Of a stretch of DNA of 64,000 bases, positions 56,768-64,000 are shown piece after piece. A model generated the notes under the pieces. It saw only the letters and a list, made by a program, of their open reading frames with translations. It was not told the DNA's origin and ran no database searches. Every line of letters begins with the position of its first letter. The first letter of the stretch is position 1. The stretch comes from Pseudomonas syringae (GTDB lineage Bacteria; Pseudomonadota; Gammaproteobacteria; Pseudomonadales; Pseudomonadaceae), in the NCBI RefSeq assembly GCF_023278085.1, contig NZ_CP066265.1, positions 186,001 through 250,000 of the forward strand. Reading direction: 5' to 3'. The position numbers and the translations under genes were made by a program.

Positions 56768-57604
56768 ATGAATTACCGCCACGCCTACCATGCCGGCAAC
56801 CACGCCGATGTGTTCAAACACCTCACGTTGACTCGCTTGATTGCCCTTATGGCACGCAAGGAGCAGCCGTTTGCCTATCTCGACACCCACGCCGGTCTCG
56901 GGCTGTATGACCTCAAGGGCGACCAGGCCACTCGCACGGGCGAATGGCTAGAGGGCATCGGGCGTTTGTGGAATACCGCAGACCTGCCTGCGCTGGCTGC
57001 CGATTACCTGCAAGTGCTGCACGACATGAACCCCGATGGCGAGCTGCGCTATTACCCCGGTTCGCCTGAACTGGCCCGCCGCCTGACCCGCGAGCGCGAA
57101 CGTGTGCTGCTCAACGAGAAGCACCCGGAAGACGGGCGTCTGCTCAAGGAAAACATGAAGGGCGACCGCCGCGTGGCGGTCCATTTGGGTGAAGGCTGGC
57201 ATGTGCCACGCGCCTTGCTGCCAGTCGCTGAAAAGCGCGCCGTCATGCTCATTGATCCGCCCTTCGAGCAGCTCGACGAAATGAAACGTTGCGCCGTGGC
57301 GCTGAAGGAAACCATCGGGCGCATGCGTCAGACAGTGGCCGCGATCTGGTACCCGATCAAGGACCCGCGTCTGTTGCGGCGTTTCTATCAGGATCTGGCA
57401 GAAACCGGCGCACCCAAGCTGCTACGCGTCGAACTGTACGTTCATCCGCTGGACACCCCGGCGAGCCTCAACGGCTCAGGCCTGGCCATCGCCAACCCGC
57501 CATGGGGCCTGGAAGAAGAACTGCGTGAGCTGATGCCGTATCTGGCTGAAAAACTTGGCCAGACCCAGGGCGGCTGGAAGATGGACTGGTTGATTGCCGA
57601 GTAA
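56768..57604 (+). CDS. rlmJ: 23S rRNA m6A2030 methyltransferase RlmJ
   Basis: The 278-residue protein has the RlmJ start MNYRHAYHAGNHADVFKHL, a SAM-binding fold (FAYLDTHAGLGLYDL) and the N6-adenine methyltransferase catalytic DPPFEQ motif (about 163-168). It modifies A2030 of 23S rRNA. The start at MNYRHAYH is the invariant family N terminus; a frame extending 14 codons upstream is not conserved-looking. Confidence 0.95.
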   Translation: MNYRHAYHAGNHADVFKHLTLTRLIALMARKEQPFAYLDTHAGLGLYDLKGDQATRTGEWLEGIGRLWNTADLPALAADYLQVLHDMNPDGELRYYPGSPELARRLTRERERVLLNEKHPEDGRLLKENMKGDRRVAVHLGEGWHVPRALLPVAEKRAVMLIDPPFEQLDEMKRCAVALKETIGRMRQTVAAIWYPIKDPRLLRRFYQDLAETGAPKLLRVELYVHPLDTPASLNGSGLAIANPPWGLEEELRELMPYLAEKLGQTQGGWKMDWLIAE

Positions 57605-57638
57605 GCGTGTTCACAGCCAGGCCGGGTTGCGCTGCCTA

Positions 57639-57675
57639 GCGGACGCAGAGCGTCCAGAACTGCATTCCGACGCGG
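57639..57675. repeat. intergenic hairpin-repeat (copy 5, partial)
   Basis: GGACGCAGAGCGTCC followed by a decayed GACGCGGAGCTC module; a short member of the family seen at 20.9, 33.4, 42.7 and 55.6 kb. Confidence 0.65.
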
Positions 57676-57721
57676 AGCTCAGCGTTATACATAAGCCCGC
57701 TTTTGATTCTGACCGTAGGTG

Positions 57722-57811
57722 GTAGGAGCGAACTTGTTCGCGAAAGGGCCAGTATATTCGACGAAAATGCGTCACCTGAACTACTATCTTCGCGAACAAG
57801 TTCGCTCCTAC
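57722..57811. repeat. REPIN: inverted pair of REP sequences
   Basis: GTAGGAGCGAACTTGTTCGC and its exact inverted copy (GCGAACAAGTTCGCTCCTAC) flank a 44-nt spacer between the convergent genes rlmJ and msrA. The REP core differs from the one at 38142 by GAA/GGA and TTCG/TCCG changes, so the two belong to different subfamilies. Confidence 0.88.
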
Positions 57812-57863
57812 GCCCTGCGGGCAGAAGCCTGAAAAACGCTGTTTTCGGGCCGCCAGGCTCGAA

Positions 57864-58511
57864 TCAGGCCGGCATGCACACACCCGTGCCGCCCAGACCG
57901 CAGTAGCCCTGAGGATTCTTGGCCAGGTATTGCTGGTGGTAGGCTTCGGCAAAGTAAACCGTCGGTGCCTGCTCGATTTCAGTAGTGATGCTGCCCTTAC
58001 CGGCCTTGCTCAGTTCAGCCTGGAACGTTTCGGCACTGGCTTTGGCGGCGTCGAGCTGTTCGGGAGTCGTGCAGTAGATTACCGAACGGTATTGAGTGCC
58101 GATGTCGTTGCCCTGACGCATGCCTTGAGTCGGGTTGTGCACTTCCCAGAACACCTTGAGCAGCGCTTCGTAGCTGATTTTTGCCGGCTCGTAGACCACC
58201 AGCACCACTTCGGTGTGGCCGGTCAGCCCGGAGCAGACTTCCTCGTAGGTCGGGTTCGGGGTAAATCCGCCTGCGTAGCCGGCGACAGTGCTCACCACAC
58301 CTTCCTGTTGCCACAGGCGACGTTCTGCGCCCCAGAAGCAACCCATGCCGAAGATGGCGAATTCGACGTTATTCGAGAACGGCCCCAGCAGCGGGTTACC
58401 GTTGACGAAGTGAGTTTCCGGCAGCGCCATAGGTGTTTCACGACCCGGCAGTGCTTGTTCGGCGGTAGGCAGTACGTTTTTGTTCACTAGAATTTCCGAG
58501 CGCAGAGTCAT
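57864..58511 (-). CDS. msrA: peptide methionine sulfoxide reductase MsrA
   Basis: The 215-residue enzyme repairs methionine-S-sulfoxide. The catalytic Cys lies in [12 protein letters not shown] (about 56), followed by [20 protein letters not shown] and GHTEVV. Resolving Cys residues are in the C-terminal [14 protein letters not shown]. Its N-terminal extension is usual for the Pseudomonas form. AGAGGA precedes the ATG. It lies next to dipA, as in P. aeruginosa. Confidence 0.95.
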   Translation of the reverse strand: MTLRSEILVNKNVLPTAEQALPGRETPMALPETHFVNGNPLLGPFSNNVEFAIFGMGCFWGAERRLWQQEGVVSTVAGYAGGFTPNPTYEEVCSGLTGHTEVVLVVYEPAKISYEALLKVFWEVHNPTQGMRQGNDIGTQYRSVIYCTTPEQLDAAKASAETFQAELSKAGKGSITTEIEQAPTVYFAEAYHQQYLAKNPQGYCGLGGTGVCMPA

Positions 58512-58656
58512 GAACCGTATCCTCTCAATTAGAGACAGGCAGCAGGCCAGGACGGATGAATAGCATTACATAGGTCCCGTTACACGTAGAAACAAGTGCT
58601 GCCGTGTAAAAACAGACCAACAGTGTGCCCAAGTAAGCGGGGTACAGGGAAGGTGG

Positions 58657-61350
58657 TCAGGCGGATGGCAGACGGGGGTAACGTTGCAGTTTTTCGATCA
58701 ACTCTTCGCCAGGAATCGGCTTGTCGAACAGATAACCCTGGCCGACATCGCACCGATGACGGCGCAGAAACGCCAGCTGGGCGGCGGTCTCGATGCCTTC
58801 GGCAACCACTTTGAGCTTGAGGTTGTGGGCCATGGCGATCACCGCAGACGTGATTTCCATGTCGTCTTCATCATCCGGAATATCGCGAATGAAGCTGCGA
58901 TCGATCTTGATCACATCGATGGGGAATTTCTTCAGGTAACTGAACGACGAGTAGCCGGTGCCGAAGTCATCCATGGCCAGCGACAGGCCAAGTTTTTTCA
59001 GCGAGTCGAGTTGCTGGCGGGTGTCTTCGGTTGCTTCCAGCAGCAAGCCTTCGGTCAGCTCCAGCTCCAGCAGCGAGGGATCAAGCGCTTCCTCTTTGAG
59101 GATCGAGGCAATCGACGACACCAGTTCCGGGTCGGAAAACTGTTTGGGCGACACGTTGATCGCCACCTGCAGATGGCCGAAGCCCGCGGCGGTCAGGTCC
59201 TTGCTCATGCGGCAGGATTGCCGGGCGACCCATTTGCCGATAGGAATGATCAGCCCGGTTTCTTCCGCCACGCTGATGAACTGATCCGGTCGGATCATGC
59301 CTTTTTCGGGATGATTCCAGCGCAGCAGCGCTTCCATGCCCAGCAGACGACCGGTCAGCAGGCACAGTTTTGGCTGATAGAACACTTCCAGCTCGTTCTG
59401 GGTCAGGGCGCGACGCAGGTTGTTTTCGACGAACAGCTTGTAGCTGGCCTCGGCATTCAGCGCTTCGGTGAACACTTGCACCTGATGCTTGCCGTTGGCT
59501 TTGGCCTTGTGCAGCGCCAGACCGGCGTTTTTCATCAGGGTCTGCGGGTCGCGGCCGTGCAGCGGAGCGCAGGCCAGCCCCACCGAGCCGGTGACGCTGA
59601 TCAACTGGTTGTCGACGAACATCGGCTTGTCCAGCGTGGCCAGCACCTGGCTGGCAGTCGTCTGTCCGGCTTCCTGGCCGGTGTTGTCCAGCAGGACGGC
59701 AAATTCGTTACTGGCGAAGCGCGCCAGCACGTCGGTGGGGCTCAGCGTGTTGCGCAGGCGCCGCGCCAGGCTGATCAGCAGCTTGTCACCGGTCTGGTGG
59801 CCAAGGCTGTCGTTGATGCGCTTGAAGTTGTCGATGTCGACCAGCAACAGGCTCATCGGCGTGTCGGTGTCGCGGGCAAAGCGTTCGTCCAGATTGCGGA
59901 TGAACGCCGGGCGGTTGCCCAGATTGGTCAGGTTATCGGTGTAGGCCAGGCGCTCGATGCGCTGCTGGGCCAGCTTGCTCTGAGTGATGTCCTCGTAAAT
60001 ACCGATGTAGTGCGTCAGTTCACGTGTATCGCTGTAGACCTTGGAAATCGACAGCTGGCCCCAGTACGGTTCGAGGTTCTTGCGGCGGCTTTTGAATTCG
60101 CCCTGCCAGCTGTTGCTGTTGGTCAGGCTGGAATTGGCTTCCAGCAGCAGCTGATTGAGGTTTTCCAGCGCCGGCAATTCCGAGAGTTTGCGCCCGGAAA
60201 CCTCATCGGAGCTGTATTGAGTGATCGCCGTAAAGCTGGGGTTGACGTATTCCACCACGCCGTCGCAGTTGACCAGCAGAAACGCGTTGGCGCTCTGCTC
60301 GACCGCGCGCTGGAACAGATGCAGCGCGTTGGTTGCGGCGCGACGGTTATGGTTGTTGATCACCTGAGCGAACTGATCGGCCAGCTCGCCGGCGAAGGCT
60401 ATTTCGTCGGACTGCCATTCGCGTGTCGAAGCGGACTGCTCCAGGCAAAGCACGCCCACCACCTGCCCGTCGATGCGAATGCTGGCGTCCAGCACTGCGC
60501 GGTTTTCCATGGGGGTCAGGCTTTCGGCCATTTCCCGGGTACGCGGGTCAGTCTGGATATTGCTCGCATCAATGGCTCTGCTGGTATGCAGGGCCTGGAG
60601 ATACGAGGGATAAGGGCTGATGTCGATCGGCGTGCGAGCCCGATAATCACCACTTTCCCGGTCATAGTCAGTGATCGGCTCGAGGCGCTTGTCGTTCAGA
60701 TTCCAGATGCTGACATGGTCGACGTCGTAGATATCGCAGGCGCTTCGGGTGATCAGCTCTGCCGCCTCCAGCAGGGTGTTGGCGGTGGTATAGCGGTGGC
60801 GGGTCAGGCGCAGGATCAGGTCCTGCTGAGCGCGCACACGCTCAAGGTGGGCGAACTGGTCTCGCTGGGCTCGCTGATTGAGCTCCAGAGCGATCTGCAA
60901 GCGGGAGTTGCGGGTTTCCAGATCGGAGTCGACAGGTTGTTCGCTCTCCGCGACCAGCTCGTCGACGATCATGAAGTAGCCGCGCAGCAAATGACGATTG
61001 TGCTGCTTGTAGGCCTCGCCTATTTCCAGCAGCCCAAGCGGACCTTTGGGTGTATGCAGGGTATAGCGGATCAAGTAATTCGGAGATGAGGACAGTTGCA
61101 GTTGAACGTCGTCATGCAGCTGATAGCGTACTTCCGGTTCCATGAGACTGGCATAAGGGGATCCAATCAAGGCACAAAGGTCGACGGCAGGCAGGCCAAG
61201 CTGCTTTTCGCAATTTGGATCGAGAAACAATAGCGCCCAATTGGCTTCATTCAGCCTCTCGAAACGCAGCATTCCCAAGCGCGATGGCACTGGCAATTGC
61301 GTCACTACCTCGGCTGCGGTTCTACCGGCAGCATCGGTTTGGCTTTTCAT
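58657..61350 (-). CDS. dipA: cyclic-di-GMP phosphodiesterase DipA (GAF-PAS-GGDEF-EAL)
   Basis: The 897-residue protein has an N-terminal sensory region, a GAF domain (about 200-365), a PAS domain (about 375-490), a degenerate GGDEF domain whose active-site motif reads ASNEF, and an intact EAL domain (MEALLRWNHP; NVSPKQFSD; ELELTEGLLLE; DDFGTGYSSFSYL; KIDRSFI; AEGIET). It should hydrolyse c-di-GMP and not make it; the GGDEF part may bind GTP as a regulator. Length and the msrA neighbour match P. aeruginosa DipA, required for biofilm dispersal. The start was set at MKSQTDAAG rather than a 33-codon longer frame. Confidence 0.9.
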   Translation of the reverse strand: MKSQTDAAGRTAAEVVTQLPVPSRLGMLRFERLNEANWALLFLDPNCEKQLGLPAVDLCALIGSPYASLMEPEVRYQLHDDVQLQLSSSPNYLIRYTLHTPKGPLGLLEIGEAYKQHNRHLLRGYFMIVDELVAESEQPVDSDLETRNSRLQIALELNQRAQRDQFAHLERVRAQQDLILRLTRHRYTTANTLLEAAELITRSACDIYDVDHVSIWNLNDKRLEPITDYDRESGDYRARTPIDISPYPSYLQALHTSRAIDASNIQTDPRTREMAESLTPMENRAVLDASIRIDGQVVGVLCLEQSASTREWQSDEIAFAGELADQFAQVINNHNRRAATNALHLFQRAVEQSANAFLLVNCDGVVEYVNPSFTAITQYSSDEVSGRKLSELPALENLNQLLLEANSSLTNSNSWQGEFKSRRKNLEPYWGQLSISKVYSDTRELTHYIGIYEDITQSKLAQQRIERLAYTDNLTNLGNRPAFIRNLDERFARDTDTPMSLLLVDIDNFKRINDSLGHQTGDKLLISLARRLRNTLSPTDVLARFASNEFAVLLDNTGQEAGQTTASQVLATLDKPMFVDNQLISVTGSVGLACAPLHGRDPQTLMKNAGLALHKAKANGKHQVQVFTEALNAEASYKLFVENNLRRALTQNELEVFYQPKLCLLTGRLLGMEALLRWNHPEKGMIRPDQFISVAEETGLIIPIGKWVARQSCRMSKDLTAAGFGHLQVAINVSPKQFSDPELVSSIASILKEEALDPSLLELELTEGLLLEATEDTRQQLDSLKKLGLSLAMDDFGTGYSSFSYLKKFPIDVIKIDRSFIRDIPDDEDDMEITSAVIAMAHNLKLKVVAEGIETAAQLAFLRRHRCDVGQGYLFDKPIPGEELIEKLQRYPRLPSA

Positions 61351-61603
61351 GAACAAACTCGCTTCCGGAATACTAGTCGCGACGGGCGTGAAACCTCTTT
61401 TCGCGTACGGCAAGGTTGCATGATGCAGGCCGTGCTTACAAGAGACCACGATGGCTTAGTGCTATAAAAGTGTCGGCCAGTTGTCGCACTTCTTCAATGT
61501 ATCTGGTCGGTTACCTAAAGCGCAGTGTTTTCGGGGGCTAAAACCGTTTTTTTCAGTCGACAATGATTAAAAACTCTTCACTGGCGGTTCATGGCATCAC
61601 GCT

Positions 61604-63016
61604 TCAGGACTTGGTCGTATTGCCCTCTTTCGCAGGCAGTTGCAAGAAAATACCTGCGGCAAACATCGCAAGCACACCCACACTCAGGAACGTCAGCTGG
61701 AATGCCCCCAGCACGCTACTGACTTCGCCGGTGGTCACTTCTTCGCTGAAGCCACCCAGCAAAGCGGCAGCGCTTGCCACGCCAAGGCTCAAAGAAAGCT
61801 GAGCGACCACTGACAGCAGGCTGTTGCCACTGGCGGCGCTGGCGTCATCGAGGTCGATCAGGGTCACGGTATTCATCGCGGTGAACTGCAGCGAGTTCAC
61901 CGCCCCGAGCAGCCCCAGTTGCACCAGCAAGACCCAGTAAGGTGTCTGCATATCGACCAGCGCCAGGCTTGCCAGCAGGATACCCAGCAGCAGCGTATTG
62001 CCGGTGAGAATCAGGCGATACCCCAGGTGTTCGATCAGCCAGCGTGCCACGGTCTTGGCGAACATGCCGGCTGCCGCCAGCGGCAACATGCTCATACCGG
62101 CCTGAGACGGTGAATAACCCAGCGCCACTTGCAGCAGCAACGGCACCAGAAACGGCAGTGCACCGCTGCCCAGGCGGGCGAACAGGTTGCCCATGATGCC
62201 GACCGCGAACGTGCGGGTGCGAAACAGCGACGGGGCGAACAGCGGTGACTCGATATGACCGGCGCGCAGCCAGTAGGCTGCCAGGCAACCCATCCCGGCG
62301 AACAACAGCAGCACCACCCGCATGTGCGGCAGGTGCAGTTCACCCAGGCCTTCCAGCGCGATGGTGATCAGCACCATCGCCGCGCCAAACAGGATGAAGC
62401 CGACACCGTCAAAGCGCGTCCGGCCGCCACCGGGGAGATCGGGGATGTAATGTTTGACGGCGTAGCAGCCCAGAATCCCGACCGGGATGTTGATCAGAAA
62501 GATCCAGTGCCAGCTCAGGTATTCGACCATCCAGCCGCCCAGCGTCGGCCCCAGCAACGGGCCAAGCAGGCCGGGCACGGTGATGAAACCCATGATCCGC
62601 ACCAGCTCCGAGCGCGGATAGGCGCGCAACACAATCAGCCGCCCGATGGGCAGCATCAGTGCACCGCCCAGCCCTTGAATCACCCTGGCCGCCACCAGCA
62701 CGTTGAGTGACCAGGACAGCGCGCACAGCAGCGACCCGAAGCTGAACAGCAGGATGGCGCTGAAGAAAATCCGCTTGATGCCGAAGCGGTCGGCAATCCA
62801 GCCCGAAGCCGGAATCAGCAGGGCGATGGTCAGCATGTAGGCAATGACCACCGACTGCATGCGCAGCGGGTCTTCTGCCAGCGAACCGGCCATGGACGGC
62901 AGGGCCGTGTTGAGGATCGTGCCGTCCAGGCTTTGCATGAAGAAGGCGATGGCGATGACCCAGGGCATCCACCGCAGGGTCTTTTCGTCCATGATCGGCG
63001 CTGCTGAGTTCGACAT
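61604..63016 (-). CDS. MFS drug exporter, DHA2 family (MdtD-like)
   Basis: The 470-residue protein has about 14 hydrophobic helices and the MFS motifs D/motif A (GWIADRFGIKRIFF), the early LDGTILNTALPSMAGSLA segment typical of DHA2 transporters, and motif C (GPLLGPTLGGWMVEYLSWHW). The general pattern is closest to MdtD. It is a proton-driven exporter of unknown substrate. The 253-bp gap to dipA has no recognised feature. It starts 9 bp after the stop of the TldD/PmbA-family gene, suggesting one operon. Confidence 0.9.
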   Translation of the reverse strand: MSNSAAPIMDEKTLRWMPWVIAIAFFMQSLDGTILNTALPSMAGSLAEDPLRMQSVVIAYMLTIALLIPASGWIADRFGIKRIFFSAILLFSFGSLLCALSWSLNVLVAARVIQGLGGALMLPIGRLIVLRAYPRSELVRIMGFITVPGLLGPLLGPTLGGWMVEYLSWHWIFLINIPVGILGCYAVKHYIPDLPGGGRTRFDGVGFILFGAAMVLITIALEGLGELHLPHMRVVLLLFAGMGCLAAYWLRAGHIESPLFAPSLFRTRTFAVGIMGNLFARLGSGALPFLVPLLLQVALGYSPSQAGMSMLPLAAAGMFAKTVARWLIEHLGYRLILTGNTLLLGILLASLALVDMQTPYWVLLVQLGLLGAVNSLQFTAMNTVTLIDLDDASAASGNSLLSVVAQLSLSLGVASAAALLGGFSEEVTTGEVSSVLGAFQLTFLSVGVLAMFAAGIFLQLPAKEGNTTKS

Positions 63017-63025
63017 AGGCTCCTG

Positions 63026-64000
63026 CTATAGCGTGAAGGTGATTCGACTGACCAGCGCACCCGGCAATTGCGTAGAACCGGTCTGGCGCTGACTGTAGGT
63101 GCTTGATTGCAGGATCAGTTCCCGTTCGCGGGTCAGGTCCTCCAGCGCACTGCCGAGCAGGCTGTAGGCGCTGTCATCGAAGCGCATGGTGCTGACCGGC
63201 GCGACGATCCGGCCATTTTCGACCCAGAAAGTTGCAAAGCGTGTCATGCCGGTCAGACGTGCGGCGGCGCGGTCCGAGAAGTTCAGGTACCACAGGTTGC
63301 TGATGTAAAGGCCGGTGCCGAGCTTTTCAAGGATCTGATCCAGCTCCAGCGAACCGCCTGCCATGCTCAGCGCGCTGGGCCCTTCGCCGTAGTCCGCGCC
63401 ATTGGCGGGCAGGTCATATTCGGCTGCGCTGCTGGAATCCACAAGGCGCTCGCGGGCTTGTCCGTTGGCGATCAGCGGCAGGTCCTTGCGCGGGTAACCT
63501 TCGCGCGAGAACGCAGGCGAGAGCGAGCCAGTGACGTGCTCGTCAATGCTGACGCCCGGGTTGAAACGGGCATCGCCGTCATACAGCCGTTGCAGCGGGC
63601 TGCGCTTGCTCGCCAGGGCCTGAGCGGAGAACCCGCCCCAGGTGAGCATGCCGATCACTTCGTCCAAGGCCGCTGGCGCCAGGTAAGCACGGTATTGCCC
63701 AGGTTCCAGGATGTGCAGCGGGCGTCCGAGAAACGCCAGTTGTTCCCGCGCCTGCTCGAAACGGCGCACAAATGCCTCGCTGTTCCAGTCATGACCGGCG
63801 TAGTTGGCTTTCACCGCCTGGCCGTTTTCATGGAACAGGCTCCAGTCGAAATTGAAGCTGTTGGCCTGATGCCAGCCGAGCGCGCCCCACGAGCTGGCAA
63901 AGCCGCGATACAACGGGCCAGCGGCATAAAAGCCGACCAGATCCAGCCCCTGAGACAGCGCGCTGATCTGCTCCACGACCTGTGCGCTGTCCGGCAGCGG
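63026..64000 (-). CDS. TldD/PmbA-family protein, 5' end cut by window edge
   Basis: The visible 324 codons encode the C-terminal part of a TldD/PmbA (TldE-like) protein: RGFASSWGALGWHQANSFNF, SGFSAQ-like LTWGGFSAQALASKRSPLQ, PLIANGQARERLVDSSS, GTGLYISNLWYLNFSDRAAARLTG and FWVENGRIVAPVSTMRFDDS. No HExxH zinc motif is seen in this part, as expected for the non-catalytic TldE-type partner. The reading frame runs open through the window end, so the start lies beyond 64000. Confidence 0.85.
   Translation of the reverse strand, partial: PLPDSAQVVEQISALSQGLDLVGFYAAGPLYRGFASSWGALGWHQANSFNFDWSLFHENGQAVKANYAGHDWNSEAFVRRFEQAREQLAFLGRPLHILEPGQYRAYLAPAALDEVIGMLTWGGFSAQALASKRSPLQRLYDGDARFNPGVSIDEHVTGSLSPAFSREGYPRKDLPLIANGQARERLVDSSSAAEYDLPANGADYGEGPSALSMAGGSLELDQILEKLGTGLYISNLWYLNFSDRAAARLTGMTRFATFWVENGRIVAPVSTMRFDDSAYSLLGSALEDLTRERELILQSSTYSQRQTGSTQLPGALVSRITFTL

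Noticed and set aside
58684..61089. An 801-codon open frame antisense to dipA
   Set aside because: DipA is clearly coded on the minus strand with full GAF, PAS, GGDEF and EAL motifs; the opposite frame is rich in Gln, His and Ala with no fold signature.

Overview
The window is chromosomal DNA from a fluorescent pseudomonad, most likely the Pseudomonas syringae group. The basis is gene content and order: glnA / secreted chorismate mutase / DUF4124 pair / ntrBC, thiI-typA, metK next to a SahR-type regulator, tkt-epd-pgk-fba, the dgcAB-etf-gbcAB glycine-betaine catabolic genes, msrA next to dipA. Pseudomonas-type REP/REPIN repeats and many short hairpin repeats in the intergenic regions agree. 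No prophage, insertion sequence, rRNA, tRNA or CRISPR array was seen.

Layout. 0-4 kb: a sulfonate-type binding protein, an aldo/keto reductase and a large amidase. 4-10.6 kb: the nitrogen-control block, all leftward (glnA, chorismate mutase, two DUF4124 proteins, ntrB, ntrC), with NtrC-like and sigma-54-like sites in front of both glnA and ntrB. 10.6-14.1 kb: thiI and typA. 14.2-18.5 kb: a reduced polyol locus (DeoR regulator, sorbitol-type dehydrogenase, sugar-binding protein, divergent MtlR-like regulator) with no permease or ATPase genes. 18.5-22.5 kb: a Na+/H+ antiporter, two small exported proteins and an OprD-family porin. 22.5-30.6 kb: a complete CzcCBA-type metal efflux system with its divergent CzcRS two-component system. 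30.7-33.3 kb: MAPEG protein, DUF1090 protein, LigB. 33.6-42.6 kb: metK and its SahR-type regulator with a perfect operator-like palindrome, then tkt, epd, pgk, three small lipoproteins (one MliC-like) and fba. 42.7-43.3 kb: a tandemly duplicated array of hairpin repeats. 43.3-55.5 kb: a DUF3010 protein, an LprI-like protein, then glycine-betaine/dimethylglycine catabolism. 55.5-64 kb: small DUF proteins with a structured leader, rlmJ, msrA, dipA, an MFS exporter and a TldD/PmbA-family gene cut by the window edge.

The most striking unexplained signal is at about 50.6-52.6 kb. Seven perfect DnaA boxes, all sharing the 10-mer TTATCCACAG, plus several near matches lie across the dimethylglycine electron-transfer genes and the following 0.69-kb gap. 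By eye I found no other perfect copy in the remaining ~62 kb. Three of the boxes sit in ~50-bp imperfect repeats. This looks like a DnaA-titration or replication-control locus, similar in concept to E. coli datA. A second signal is a family of short intergenic hairpins whose stems co-vary around a constant TCC core.
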